Positions 12,901 to 24,900 of a DNA stretch of 64,000 nt are shown here, in pieces; within the stretch, counting starts at the first letter, position 1, and each line of letters starts with the position of its first letter. Source of the stretch: Phaseolus vulgaris (Eukaryota > Streptophyta > Magnoliopsida > Fabales > Fabaceae). The notes below the pieces were generated by a model, which saw only the letters and a list, made by a program, of their open reading frames with translations, was not told the DNA's origin and made no database searches. A program made the position numbers and the translations under genes. The stretch spans positions 29,166,525-29,230,524 of the forward strand of contig NC_023758.2 of NCBI RefSeq assembly GCF_000499845.2, written 5' to 3'.

Positions 12901-14585
12901 TTCTGTTTACCGGGGCACTCTAAATGACGGTCAAGAAGTGGCAGTGAAAGTCCGTTCAGCCACATCAACGCAGGGAACTCGAGAATTTGATAATGAGGTA
13001 CAATAGGCATTATTTAGTTTATTAGATTATCAAAGTTCCCAGGAAATTTTCCTAATTAACATTTTTTTGCTGCAAGAGTAATTCAAAAGTGAAGTCACTA
13101 CATCCCTGGCTCTTACATTCCCCAACTCCTCTTTTTTGAAGTTTTAACAATTGCCTACTTTTCCACCATCTCATCTGTGATGTATCTTGCAGCTAAACCT
13201 ACTTTCTGCAATACAGCATGAAAACCTAGTGCCTCTTCTTGGTTACTGTAATGAAAATGATCAACAAATTCTCGTGTATCCTTTCATGTCCAATGGTTCT
13301 TTGCAAGATAGACTCTATGGTAAACATTCAAAATCCTTTCAGATTATTTGTTTTGATACCCACTAATTCTAAATTTCAACTTTATAACAGGGGAACCTGC
13401 AAAGAGAAAAATATTAGACTGGCCAACTAGACTCTCTATTGCTCTTGGTGCAGCTCGAGGCAAGTAATATGATGTTTTACTTTTACTAAGCTGCAGCAAA
13501 TATACCTAATCAACACAACAGCTTGAATCATATCAGGAAGGAAAATAAACTAAAAAGAGGCATATTGATTCTATTGAATAAAAAACTCCAGGAAATGATA
13601 AGCTTTACTGATTGACAACGATGGGGGAAATCATATTGATTTCTACCACTTTTTAGCTTAGAATGATTAAGATGAAGGTATTTGAGGGGGAATTCCAGAA
13701 GAATCCGACAAATAGCATGCATTTCATGATAGTATTTTCATACCCAATGGCAACAATCTACAAGTATTACCTCAACTCTCTTCAAACAATATATTAATTT
13801 TAGTTTTAATAATTTTTTGGTGTTATTGGACTGTTGAGTGTTGACTTTAATCTTTTAAAACATTAAATCCAGCAAATAATGATTTAAATCAGAAGAGTAA
13901 CAAGCTCATGAATTCTTAATGTTAACATTTTAAGAAAAAAAGATAATACTAGTCAAAATGGGTCACTCTGAAGCCTTTTGGCCTATTTTGGTTGACTAAA
14001 AATGAGGCCTATTTTCTAACTCCTTAGGTAGTTAAATGAATGTCTTTCATTGGATAAAGTGAGAGAATTATTACTTTAACATATTAAATTAATTTATTAT
14101 AATTAATAAATAAAATTTAACCTATAAGTATGGATAATTTAAGTTACAATATTATTATATTATTGTATTTTTTATCTTTCAAATAAAACAATAAAATAAT
14201 TTATTTTTTTAAACTATTTCTTTTATTTTAATTTTTAATTATAAAAAAGAACCGGCAAACCACCTGGGCTTGCCTCTAGCCTACCAAGTTAGCGGGTCAG
14301 AGAATACTTACTGTCAATCTATACCATCAAACTAGTGGCAGGTTGGTTGGAGGCCAGCTTTGTCATGCATAGTAGCAAAGGAAGCTTTAAAATTTGGGGA
14401 AAATTGAGGCTACTATTCCTCAAATATCATAAGCTTTCAGCAGATTCCTAGTCTAGCTTAAAAATAAGTTATTCTAGCCTCTGTTCTGTTGTTTTAGAAT
14501 TGTAGATAAAGAAAATATGGTGAGATTTACTGGGAGGAACAGGAACCACATCACTGATAGTGTTTCTTCATAGTTGCAATGCATT

Positions 14586-14623
<38 letters not shown>

Positions 14624-16061
14624 CAATACTCACCAAGTAATATCTGACAATGCTTTAATTGGTTCATCATGGATCTAAAGAGAAACATGGCATGATGCAT
14701 CCTTAGTCTTATCTGTCTTCATTACAATTTTAATCAATATCATGTTGAATGTTAACAAATTTTCTAATTAAGCAGGTTTGGCATATCTCCATACATTTCC
14801 AGGACGTTCAGTAATACATAGGGACGTAAAATCAAGCAATATACTTCTAGATCATAGCATGTGCGCTAAGGTTGCAGATTTTGGTTTCTCAAAATATGCT
14901 CCTCAAGAAGGTGACAGTAACGTTTCTCTTGAAGTCAGAGGAACTGCAGGGTACCTGGATCCTGAGTAAGTGGACATTTTTATCATGTCTTAACCACAAC
15001 TTCTGATACTGCTTTCCTCCATCACTTTGAGCAAAAGATTTATTACACTACCCACATAAAGGATTCTAGGAATCATCTCAAAAGAAAGGCCCTTAAACAC
15101 AAATAATATTTGAAAAAGAAAGGCCCTTAAACACAAATAATATTTGAAAAAGAAAGGCCCTTAAACACAAATAATATTTGAAAAAGAAAGGCCCAAACTC
15201 TCCTATCATTTACCGCATTGAGTTCTGTGTCATGGAAGCACTGTCAACTACAGACAGATTGAAGAAATGTTTCTGATGAGAATTTCCTATATGAAGAGTA
15301 TATTTATTCATAAACGTATAGAAACTAGTTGTTCTATATACAAGTAACTACAAATTTCAATAGATGATAATCTGTGAGATTTCAAACGAGAAGAAAAAGA
15401 ATCTGTCACTTCAACTCTATTTTACCTTTGTTACAAAATACAACTATAATCTAAACAACTTTTACAATACCAGAAACTTATCCCCATGCATTGCAGATAC
15501 TACAAAACCCAACAATTATCGGAGAAGAGTGATGTCTTCAGCTATGGCGTGGTTTTACTTGAAATTGTGACTGGTAGGGAACCTCTTGACATAAAGAGAC
15601 CACGGAATGAGTGGAGCTTGGTTGAATGGGTATGGTCCATGTACTAAATGTTTTGTTTTATTGGATTGTACTAAATTACATTTTGTTGACGTCACTAAGA
15701 AATAACTTTGCATGCATTGCAGGCTAAGCCATATATAAGAGCATCAAAGATGGAAGAAATTGTGGATCCTGGCATCAAGGGGGCATACCATGCAGAGGCA
15801 ATGTGGAGAGTGGTGGAAGTAGCACTGCAGTGTCTTGAACCATTCTCAGCATATAGACCAAACATGGTGGACATTGTCCGTGAGTTAGAGGATGCTCTCA
15901 TCATAGAAAACAATGCATCAGAATACATGAAGTCCATTGACAGCCTTGGAGGATCAAACCGCTACTCTATTGTCATAGAGAAAAGGGTGCTGCCCTCAAC
16001 TTCATCAACAGCAGAATCAACCATCACCACACAAGCCTTGTCCCATCCACAGCCGAGATAG
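6994..16061 (+). CDS. SYMRK: Symbiosis receptor-like kinase SYMRK (DMI2/NORK)
   Basis: Fifteen exons: 6994-7093, 7398-7896, 8535-9001, 9406-9553, 9997-10068, 10170-10238, 11568-11639, 11751-11822, 11902-12077, 12771-12997, 13193-13319, 13391-13459, 14776-14965, 15497-15629, 15723-16061. They join in frame to 919 residues (Lotus SYMRK is 923). Domain order: signal peptide (about 1-30), malectin-like ectodomain, GDPC motif at 381-384, leucine-rich repeats (about 405-500, most on 72-base exons of one phase), one membrane helix (about 514-537), Ser/Thr kinase. The kinase has GEGGFGSV (597-604), Lys618, HRD (714-716) and DFG (734-736), so it should be active. The tail ends LSHPQPR. Known role: plasma-membrane co-receptor kinase upstream of nuclear calcium spiking, required for arbuscular mycorrhiza and nodulation. 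Intron 12 has a GC donor; introns 6 and 13 carry repeats. The next in-frame ATG (6997) is an alternative start. Confidence 0.96.
10557..11167. mobile_element. Solo LTR (copia-type ends) in SYMRK intron 6
   Basis: 611 bases bounded by TGTTGGGAAT at the left and TTTTCCCAACA at the right, with canonical TG...CA ends. It is flanked by perfect 5-base duplications ATACA at 10552-10556 and 11168-11172. There is no internal coding region. It therefore looks like a single LTR left after recombination of a Ty1/copia-like element. It accounts for nearly half of the 1.3-kb intron and leaves the splice sites at 10239 and 11567 untouched. Confidence 0.85.
14588..14617 (+). repeat. (AG)n microsatellite in SYMRK intron 12
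   Basis: About 14 uninterrupted AG units followed by a GGGAGAGA tail, in the intron that begins with the GC donor. Likely polymorphic in length. Confidence 0.9.
15081..15194 (+). repeat. 34-base tandem repeat in SYMRK intron 13
   Basis: Three nearly identical 34-base units plus a partial fourth. The word AAAGAAAGGCCC recurs at exactly 34-base spacing (GGCCC starting near 15088, 15122, 15156 and 15190). The array lies between exons 13 and 14, which encode the activation segment and the following kinase lobe. Confidence 0.92.
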
Positions 16062-18452
16062 CAAATGGTTGAAAATGGAATTCTTTTGATTCGTTTTTCA
16101 TAACTGCTTTAGTCATAATACATTTCATATGGTAAAGGAGAAAATACTAGTTTTTGTGATGGTAATTTCATCCTATCAATGCACCTTCAAACTAATCTCT
16201 CTTGCTCGGCCTCATTTTTATGAGTGAAAGGAATAAAGTGGGTCAAATGCAAAAGGCCATATCATTTGCCAAGTCCGAACTTGACTGATAAAAAATTGCA
16301 TAAACTAAATTGATTGTGATTTAATATTAATACAGTATAACTGTGCATTGAACAAAGCTAAATATGTCAAACTTGACACATTGGTGGACTTGGACTGGTT
16401 ACATAAACTAGGACGAACACCTAAATATGTAAGGAATATTCTAAGTCCAGCCAGGAACTTACTAAGGGGTCCTTTTATCTCTTTTTTTGTTTGGGTAGAA
16501 ATATGTCAACAACATAAATGTTGGCCATTTGAATGATCTTTATTATTTGTGTGGAATCACGATCGAAATACTAGTGATAAACAATAGTTGCGTCAGTGTC
16601 TTCCTAGATCAACGGTTTATGGAGGAGGAATGTGTTGAGCATAAAGATCAGACACGTGTTGTTTCTTAGGAAGCATTCATAAAACTCAAACCTTAATGAA
16701 TATTTCAAGTTTTGGACTGTCCAAACTCTCAAATGACACGGATGGAAAAGAAAGGTTTTATAGTATTTTGTGAAGCAACTTTATTAAAAGAAAACAATTT
16801 CATTTGAAACCAAACATCCTCCCTCTGAGTTGATCGCGTCCCTGAAACACCTATTCTTTGATGGGTATTATTGAACAAATGATTGACCATTACAACGCAT
16901 AGTTTTTCACTAGTTATTACATCTTACAATATATTCTATAACATTTTTTCACAACTTCATTTTTTCCCCATATTATCTATACATTACTATCTTTATCTTA
17001 CCCCATCTCCTCATCTTTCTCCCAGTCGTAGAAAAAGTAAGAGAAAACACGTGCAGGAACAAAAATTTTCATTTTTAACAGGCTTGAGTAGATATATTCA
17101 AAATGTACTGTCCTAATGCTGGACTGAATGAGATAATGTAGGGCAAAAGATTTTCAGTGACGCTGATTCAATCAAAGATATATTCCGTTTCAGAGTAAAG
17201 AGGGGAAATTTAAGCTATTCAGAATTTGACACACAATTCCTACTGTTATCAAAGAGCCAGTTCAGACACTTCTTCCTCCCTTTTTATCCCTGGCATGGCC
17301 CTAATTAAGAAATAACGTGTTGATGACAATAATAAAGAAAATGTCTGAAATTGCATTGACAGCATATCTGCCATATTATGCAGTAGCAATACTAAAAGGT
17401 AGCATAAGAAATATTTGTCTGATTAAAAGGCAAGCTTCAGGTCCACAGTTACAGTAAAGTGATAATAATTTTTCCCCTCCAAGGAAAAATGACCTACAAC
17501 TAATCACTGAGATTTTTTGCATGATCAATTTCATAAACTACACTGTTTCTTCCACATTGTAAATTATGCCCCTTAAGAACACTCAAATTACTGCTACAAT
17601 GAGAACAAGCAAAAGAAGAGGTGGAAGGAAAGAGATTGGACAGTGTGAAAAATTCAGTAATTATCCAATGGCATAAAAGAAATGCTGTTGAGAATAAGCG
17701 ATAAACTGTTAAGGGCAACATTAACATTCCTCACTGTGTATACGTAAAATGTCAAGTGATTGATTATGCATTAAAAGTATGTCGCAAATGAAATTAAGGT
17801 GGCAGAGGAACAGCATTTATCATGTAAGCTTAAGCACTGGGCATGCAATGAAAACACATAGCTACAATGAAAGGGACTAAAAGCCTACGTAGATAAATTT
17901 TTCTTTAAACACTCGTAAAAGCAAAAAAAAAAGAAAGAGAAAGACAAAAAGAAAAAGAAAACTAAAATTAACTTATATATTAGTTGATTTATAGAAACCT
18001 TCTTATATTAGTTCCTTTAAAAGCTGATTTTCATAACTTATTTACATAAACTAATTTCGGCTAATTTAAGCTTATGAAGATTTTTCTTTTCTTTTTCTAC
18101 TTATTCTTTTCCTATAGATGCTTCAAGACAATTTTATCCAAATCAATTTATAATGACACTGGAAGGGGCTAAGTTAAAAGGCATTGTGAGTTAGTCACAT
18201 GGCAAACAGGGAAGAATCCGAGAATTGCAACGTGCTTATGAACTCCAACTTACAAATAAAGCAGTGCAATTAACTATAGGATCACCCAATAAATAGAGAA
18301 ACCAAGAGTTGTAGTTACAGAACAAAGCATGACACTGATCAAACACTTCAACTTTGATTTATGAACGACTTACATATATCATCAAGAATTCCGTTTAGAT
18401 TTTACATCATAGGTGGAGAGTGCTTACAGGAAAGCCGTATTACAACACAAAA
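16062..18452. other. SYMRK-BRK1 intergenic region
   Basis: The SYMRK 3' end is at the left, with an AATAAA at 16232-16237. The rest is AT-rich with no supported exon. Around 17.95-18.15 kb lies a degenerate stretch with words such as TTTATCCAAATC, resembling the MITE seen at 25.3 kb. SYMRK and BRK1 converge here. Confidence 0.5.
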
Positions 18453-18901
18453 TCATGTGGCAAAGAGAGAAGGGTTGGCCGAGGCATTGCCCACTTGAAC
18501 TTCAAGCAGTTCCAACCTGCGCTCCAACACATCCAGCTTCTCGTTCAGAGACGCCAACTTGCTCTTCGTCGTCGCCTCTGAAAAACACATTAATTTTCAA
18601 AGGGGCAGAATAAAAATTCAACATTTATATGCTTTTGGCGTGATTCAACGTGCTCCAACACTCGTGGGATACCCAACAACGAGAAGGACACAATGGTGAT
18701 GCGGTTTCACGGATAGATAAAACGACACCGTGACGAGCCGTTTGGGAGAGAAGGAAAAGTGTGTGTACCAAATTGGACAAGGAAGTCGAAGAGGCGACGA
18801 ACGTTGAGAGAAATGTGAGAGATGAATTCGCGGTTCTCCCAATCGGCTTGCACTGCGATTCCCACGTTCACAGCATTTGTTATCCCTCCCGCACGAGCCA
18901 T
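18453..18901 (-). CDS. BRK1: BRICK1 (BRK1/HSPC300), SCAR/WAVE complex subunit
   Basis: Two exons on the minus strand, 18901-18769 and 18577-18453, join in frame (donor at 18768, acceptor CAG at 18580-18578) to 85 residues, the exact length of Arabidopsis BRK1. The product starts MARAGGITNAVNVGIAVQ, continues with NREFISHISLNVRRL, and ends in a coiled coil with leucine heptads and ASANPSLFAT. Exon 2 alone reads convincingly, although it is too short to stand out. Known role: smallest subunit of the WAVE/SCAR complex, which activates ARP2/3 actin nucleation at the plasma membrane and is needed for trichome and pavement-cell shape. SCAR/WAVE genes also matter for infection-thread growth in legumes, so the neighbourhood is suggestive, but nothing in the sequence links its regulation to SYMRK. 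Confidence 0.95.
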
Positions 18902-21148
18902 TCTTCTTTTCTTCTTTTCTTCTTCTTCTTCAACTCGCTTTCAGATCCAATGCTAATGCACTCTGCACATTAGAATGCACAGTTTGCTTCCTACTCCTCT
19001 TTCACATGGCTATAAATATAAATATAAATATATATATATATATTCAATTACAAATTATTTTAAATGCTATTTTCAAATTAGTTACTATAAAAGAGACAAA
19101 TTTTTTTATAACAGTGTTTGAGTTTAGTATTATAAAGTGAGATTTGTGTTAGAGTCCACTTTTTTTTTCCTACATTTCAAAATAAGGTGGTAAATGTTTT
19201 TTAATTGAAAGATATTTTTGTTTTCTCCTTTTTTTGACAGTGGCAGGAAGTGAGTTAGTTGAAAAATGGTAATGGAGGGTTGACTTCATTATTGCCAGTG
19301 AGAGAATTGAAAGATAACTTCAAACTAACATAACCCACTTCAGTTGAAGCTTATCATTATGAAACTTTTTTATATGATTTTTATTTTTTTTAATTTTTGT
19401 TATAGATAAAAATATCTGAATTAAATAGTAAAAACTTAATGAAGATTCAGAATTGAAGCACAGGCCTACTTAGTAAATAAGACAAGTTGGAGGAGAAGAA
19501 ATTAAAGAAAAACACGATAAATAAAAATTAAAAACAAAAAACAATACAGGCTTTGAATTTTCCTTGCATCATAATGGGTTATTTATGTGGTATGTATTTT
19601 ATGAATATTACATAATTGATTAGATTAAAGAAATAATATTTTATCTTCTAGACAATATGATATTTTATGTATTTTTTTGGATTCGGTGATTACTATTTAC
19701 CCGATTGAAAAGTAAAGAAAATTTATGTTTAGATTAAGGGGTTTGTAGTGGTTAGAGAGAGTGAAAAAACAGAAAGTGATGGAATAATCTTTACTAGTTT
19801 GTGAAGATTTACTGAGAAAGTTTTGCTTTTACCATGTTATCCTTTGTATCCTATTATTCCCATGAGAAAGTTTAGCTTTATATTAATTTTTAAATACAAT
19901 GATAAATATGTAAAATTACGTTTTTATTTATTAAAAAAATATAATTTTAATCACACTTTTCATATCACTTATAAATTTTTATAAATTTTTCCTACATTTT
20001 TCATTCTATTTATCTTAATCCAAACATCTTAACTTTTTTTACATTTTAGGATAAAGGAAGAAACATATACAACTCCTTAATTTTAAACATTTAATAAAAA
20101 AAATTAAATATCTAATCAATAATTTACTTAGAATACGGTTTTAGATACAATAAGAAAAGCTATTAAAATTATCCGGAACACCTTCCCAATTTCTTTGTAC
20201 TTTGTTTGAATTTGGAAAGAAATGAAAAAAAAAAAGTGAAAAGCAAACACTTTTAGACTCACAACACAAATATGAAGAAAGTTAAATATATTTATTTATT
20301 ACTAATCTTTTTATTTCAATAATATTACTTTAATTATTTATTTTATTATAAAAACATAAATATTAATAAAAAATTAGTTATATAATTAATTATGTCAGTA
20401 ATATTTATAATATAATCAATTATGTTGAAAACATAATTTAGATTTTTTACAAATATTTCGGTTTTTAAAAAAAAATATAGTTTTGTATGTTTTTAATAGT
20501 TATATTTTTGTTTTTCTAATTTTCTATTTTTTATATAACCTTCCTTTTCTCAATAGTTTAAATTGGATTAATTTTTTGTCAAGAAATGAACTCATTTAAA
20601 AATACGTAATTTATGGTGTAATTTCATTTTAGCTTTTCCAAGCAACTTGAATATTACTTGCTCATTTCCATTCTGTTTAATAATTTTGCATTGAGAAAGT
20701 GGAAGATAATATTTGAAAGAAAGGTTTGTTGAAGGTATTTGAAAGACGTGAAGGGAAGGAATAGAAGGTGTTAGAACGTAGCCTTCACAATCATCTACCA
20801 AACCAACCACTAACACTTGTATTGTAGGCCCCTCACTCTATTCATTCCCAAAGATCATTGTCAAACACCTTGTAATCAAATTTATTGTTAAGGAACACGT
20901 TTCTCAGACACAATTTAAAATTCATTTTAGTTGAACTTTAGAAGCAACAATGTTTTTTTAACTAGAAACAACAATCCAAAAATACTCTAAACTCATCTAA
21001 AAAGTTTATTCTATACTGATAAATCTTATTCATGCGGTGCTGCAATGATTTATGTATTATATAACGTTTCGAATCAGAATTTGGAGATGGGTGAAGAAAG
21101 TTTGCAAAAATATTAGTTAAAAGAAAGGGTTTAATTGTAAAATCTATT

Positions 21149-21224
<76 letters not shown>

Positions 21225-21960
21225 TGTTATATTTAGTTGATGTTCAATCTTTTTATATCAAGATAAAAACTGTGAAATGACTATAAGGATAATTTGATAG
21301 TGATTCAATAAAAAAATCACTTAATAAATTCTAAATACTTTAATATTATATTAAAAAAATAAATTTTAAATTTAATTCAACTTTATAATATAATAATCTT
21401 ACAAAATTATTAATTAAAAAATATTTTTTATCTATCACATCAATAAAATTACTCACAAATTTTCTTTCTCCGTTCACTTTTTCACTATTTTTCTTAATCC
21501 AAAGAACTTGACTTTCAATTCTTTATTCCTCATTTCCATCTTTTTCTTCTCCCTTAAATCCCCTTCATGAAACAAACACAACCTTAAATTCCTTCTAAAC
21601 TATATATTGTTGACTTAAGTCGAAATATTCTAGCAAAATATACTAGTAAAAAAAATGAAAATCAGTTCCCTTTAATTTCCATTCAAAATGTTATAATTAT
21701 TTCATTCAAAATCAGTTCCCTTAAATTCTTGGTAGATTATTTCTTTCTACTTGTTTTTCTCCCACTCTTTCGTTCACTTTTCTTTCAGAGAGCGAATAAA
21801 CCATAAATCATAAGAGGATGTTGTGAGAATGTAAATGGCAGAATAATCATTGAAATTAAATTCCTAGAAGTGTGGTAAAAGAAAATTTAAAAGAGTAAGA
21901 AAAATATAAATAAATAAAAAGTAGGATTCCCTTTTTTTATTTAGTATAGAAGTGGGAAGT
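18902..21960. other. BRK1-OOP intergenic region
   Basis: About 3 kb, very AT-rich. It contains the BRK1 promoter on its left side (a CT-rich TTCTTCTT tract at 18903-18933 just upstream of the ATG) and the 3' flank of the oligopeptidase gene at the right. Apart from homopolymer tracts and the (TA)n run I see no gene; the open frame near 20.6-20.8 kb has no recognisable family. Confidence 0.5.
21151..21219 (+). repeat. (TA)n microsatellite
   Basis: About 34 perfect TA units without interruption. Such runs are length-unstable and hard to assemble exactly. Confidence 0.95.
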
Positions 21961-24900
21961 CTATGAGGAAGCTGCAACTGATAATAGGCCATTGTGCCTA
22001 AGCAATGCATCTGGTGTTGGTTCTCGGCCACGGAATTGCACAAAAACCTGCATACACCACACCACCATTACTTACTACATACATGTTCAACACATTAGGT
22101 AAAAATACATTGAATCTGTCTTATTAACAGAGTGGACAGAATAAATTATCTTACATCCAGTGGTTCCTTGCCACCTCCAAGAGCAAGAATGGTCTCCCGG
22201 AACTTGTGCCCCGTTTCTTTAACAGCCTGTACATTTTGAGTAAAACACATAATAATCAAACTCAAACATGTAACAATAAATATATATACCAACTTGCAAT
22301 TTACATGTATGGCAACAAGCTGAGTAAAATTAAGTATTGCTGAAGTATCATTAAACAGGATTAATAAGGAGTATTAAACATGGAAAATAGAGGATTTTCT
22401 TTATCAAACACAAAGGCAAGTCCATAAAGAGTAAAGTACAACAATATTAACAGTATACCTCCTCGCACAGAAAAAAGAAAAAAAAAATGTACCTTGTCAT
22501 TATCCAATCCAACATCCTCAAATGCAGAGAAAGCATCTGCCGACAGCACCTCAGCCCACTGCATAACAGACAAATTTACAGTAAGAAATAAATAGCTCTT
22601 TCTCCATTCGTTGGAGGGACAGGGATATTTCTATAGGGGAAAAGGGAGTCCACTGCAATCATAAAAGAAAAGGAGTGCAAAACACATCCAAAGATCCTCA
22701 AGACACGAAATGTTAATCAACATTAAAGAAATGGAGAATATACCTTGTAGCTATAGTATCCAGCAGCATATCCACCTGCAAATATATGGCTAAAGCTGCA
22801 AAGGAACCTGTCCTCTGGTAATGGAGGAATCACTTGAGTTTTCTCAGAAACTCTGCGGTCAACATCATAGATGGACTCAGGTCCCCCTGGAACATATTTT
22901 GTATGAAGTTCCAGATCTACACATGCGAACTTTAACTGCAAATTATATTTGTATACAGATTAGAAGGCATCATGGGAAAACATGTATTTTAAAAATACAA
23001 GAAGCTAAGGTCAGAGTTGGCATTGATAAATAAAAACTAGGAACAATTATCATAATATTGAAGCCTTACAGACTAGTTAATGAAGTAAAGACATGCAGAT
23101 TTTAGTTTTTTTGGGGGGCAGGGTTGCCAGAGCACTATATTTATGTAAAGGAATAAGGAATAAGGGATGGGAGATCCCAAATGTACCTATACTGAGGCAG
23201 ACTGTTTTTTAGACCACCAAAACCAAACGAACAAACTATTTATCACATAATAAAGTTCTGAATTTGAAATGAAGCAGTTTAGCTTTGATAAGTTAACAAG
23301 AGTAACATTCGCAACTTTAAAATTACAGAAAGGAATAACCAACCATTACATTCACACTGACCTGTCGAAGACTTAGAGAGCCAGCTCGAAAAGTCCTAGC
23401 AGCAACAAGCTTCAAATATACTTCTTCAGGTAGACTCTCGCCAGTTTCAAAATGCTTTGCAATGCCCATTAAAGTTTCTCTATAGCAACAAAAAAGAAAA
23501 TATGATAAACACGAAATACTTGATGTTTTGATTCAAAAACTATAATGTTAGTTTGCTAGTCTCGGACACACTCTAGTCATATTGGACAACCCTTACACAG
23601 TGTTTGGCTGATAACAAATAAGATTAAATTTTGAAGTACCAATGATTGATAAGATATATTCAGGTTATAAGATACAGAGGAATTCACCAATTTAATTAAT
23701 CACAAACAAAACTTCATGTGTTATTCGACCTTTTATGCTCAAGAACAGTAGCCAGTCTACTGTACATACGAACATGCTACAATCTTATAACGTTAGATGA
23801 AGTATTAAAGCAGTAGCAAATGTCTACATGCTAAATTGACTTTACTGCTTACGATGTGGATTTTGATAGAAAACATGCCTTTATGCCTAACTATACGTAC
23901 CTATGCAAACTTCCGTACCCAAAGTAGGTAATTTCATACAACAAAATAATCCTTCTAAGGGCTAAACACACAGTTAAAAAACACTTTCTGTCAGATACAC
24001 GTGTCTCCTCCAAAAGAGAAAAGCCCAAAACCTAGGAAGGAGTTTACGCTACACACATCAGTCACATGAAAGAACATTTCTATAAAAGGCAAAACTCGGT
24101 TGCATGAAGAACAAGAACAGTCAACATAAAACTATCTTTTTCATGCAAAAAAGACTGCACACATTTTGTGAGCATACAGATGTTTTAGTCGACCTTATAG
24201 ACTTCAAGAAAAAAATAACTGTAATATTCTTCACCAAGTGACGTTAGATTCTCATAAGGAGTGTTTATTTGTATCCTCTCTAAGGGAAGTTTTCCTATAA
24301 CTGTCATTCAAACATATCTTTGTTTGTGGCCAAGAGTGGTAGCTAAAGAGTACTTGTGAAAGGCAGAAACAGCTTAGGGTTAAAGTATACTAGACATTCT
24401 TAATCTTAAAAGAGACTGAAAAGTTTGTCACAGTAACACTGTACTCGTGTAAGCCAATAGTGGTAGTAAAGAATACTTCTTATAATCAGTTTGATGATTA
24501 TAGTGAAACCTTTCAAGAGTCACTTGAAGGAGAATTAGATGTAGCTCAGGTTGAGTGCGAAACTCATTTTTAAAAGCATACACGTTTGTTTGTTAGACTG
24601 TCTACTAGTAGCTATCTGTTTTCAAAGTGCTTGCAAGTTTTTAAAATTCTATTTAACCCTTTCCCGTTCTAAAGTTAACATGTTGTTTCAAGTTTATGAA
24701 CAGAGAGTACTCCTATGCAACTATCCCCTCCTATTAGGGGTTAAAAGGGATTAGCTCGAAAGAAAAGCACCACATACAGGTGAAGTGAAAAGCAGTTGAA
24801 ATGTTGAATATAAAAGCAAGAACAAGCAATGTTGGTGTGGACAATGGCAAGTTGGATAGAATCAATTTATCAATTTTCCACGACATGTGGCAAAGTTATT

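Noticed and set aside
18645..18842. Minus-strand open frame overlapping BRK1
   Set aside because: It is in a different frame from the BRK1 coding exon and partly in its intron.
20592..20816. Minus-strand 74-codon frame
   Set aside because: No recognisable motif, AT-rich composition, no splice partners; likely chance.
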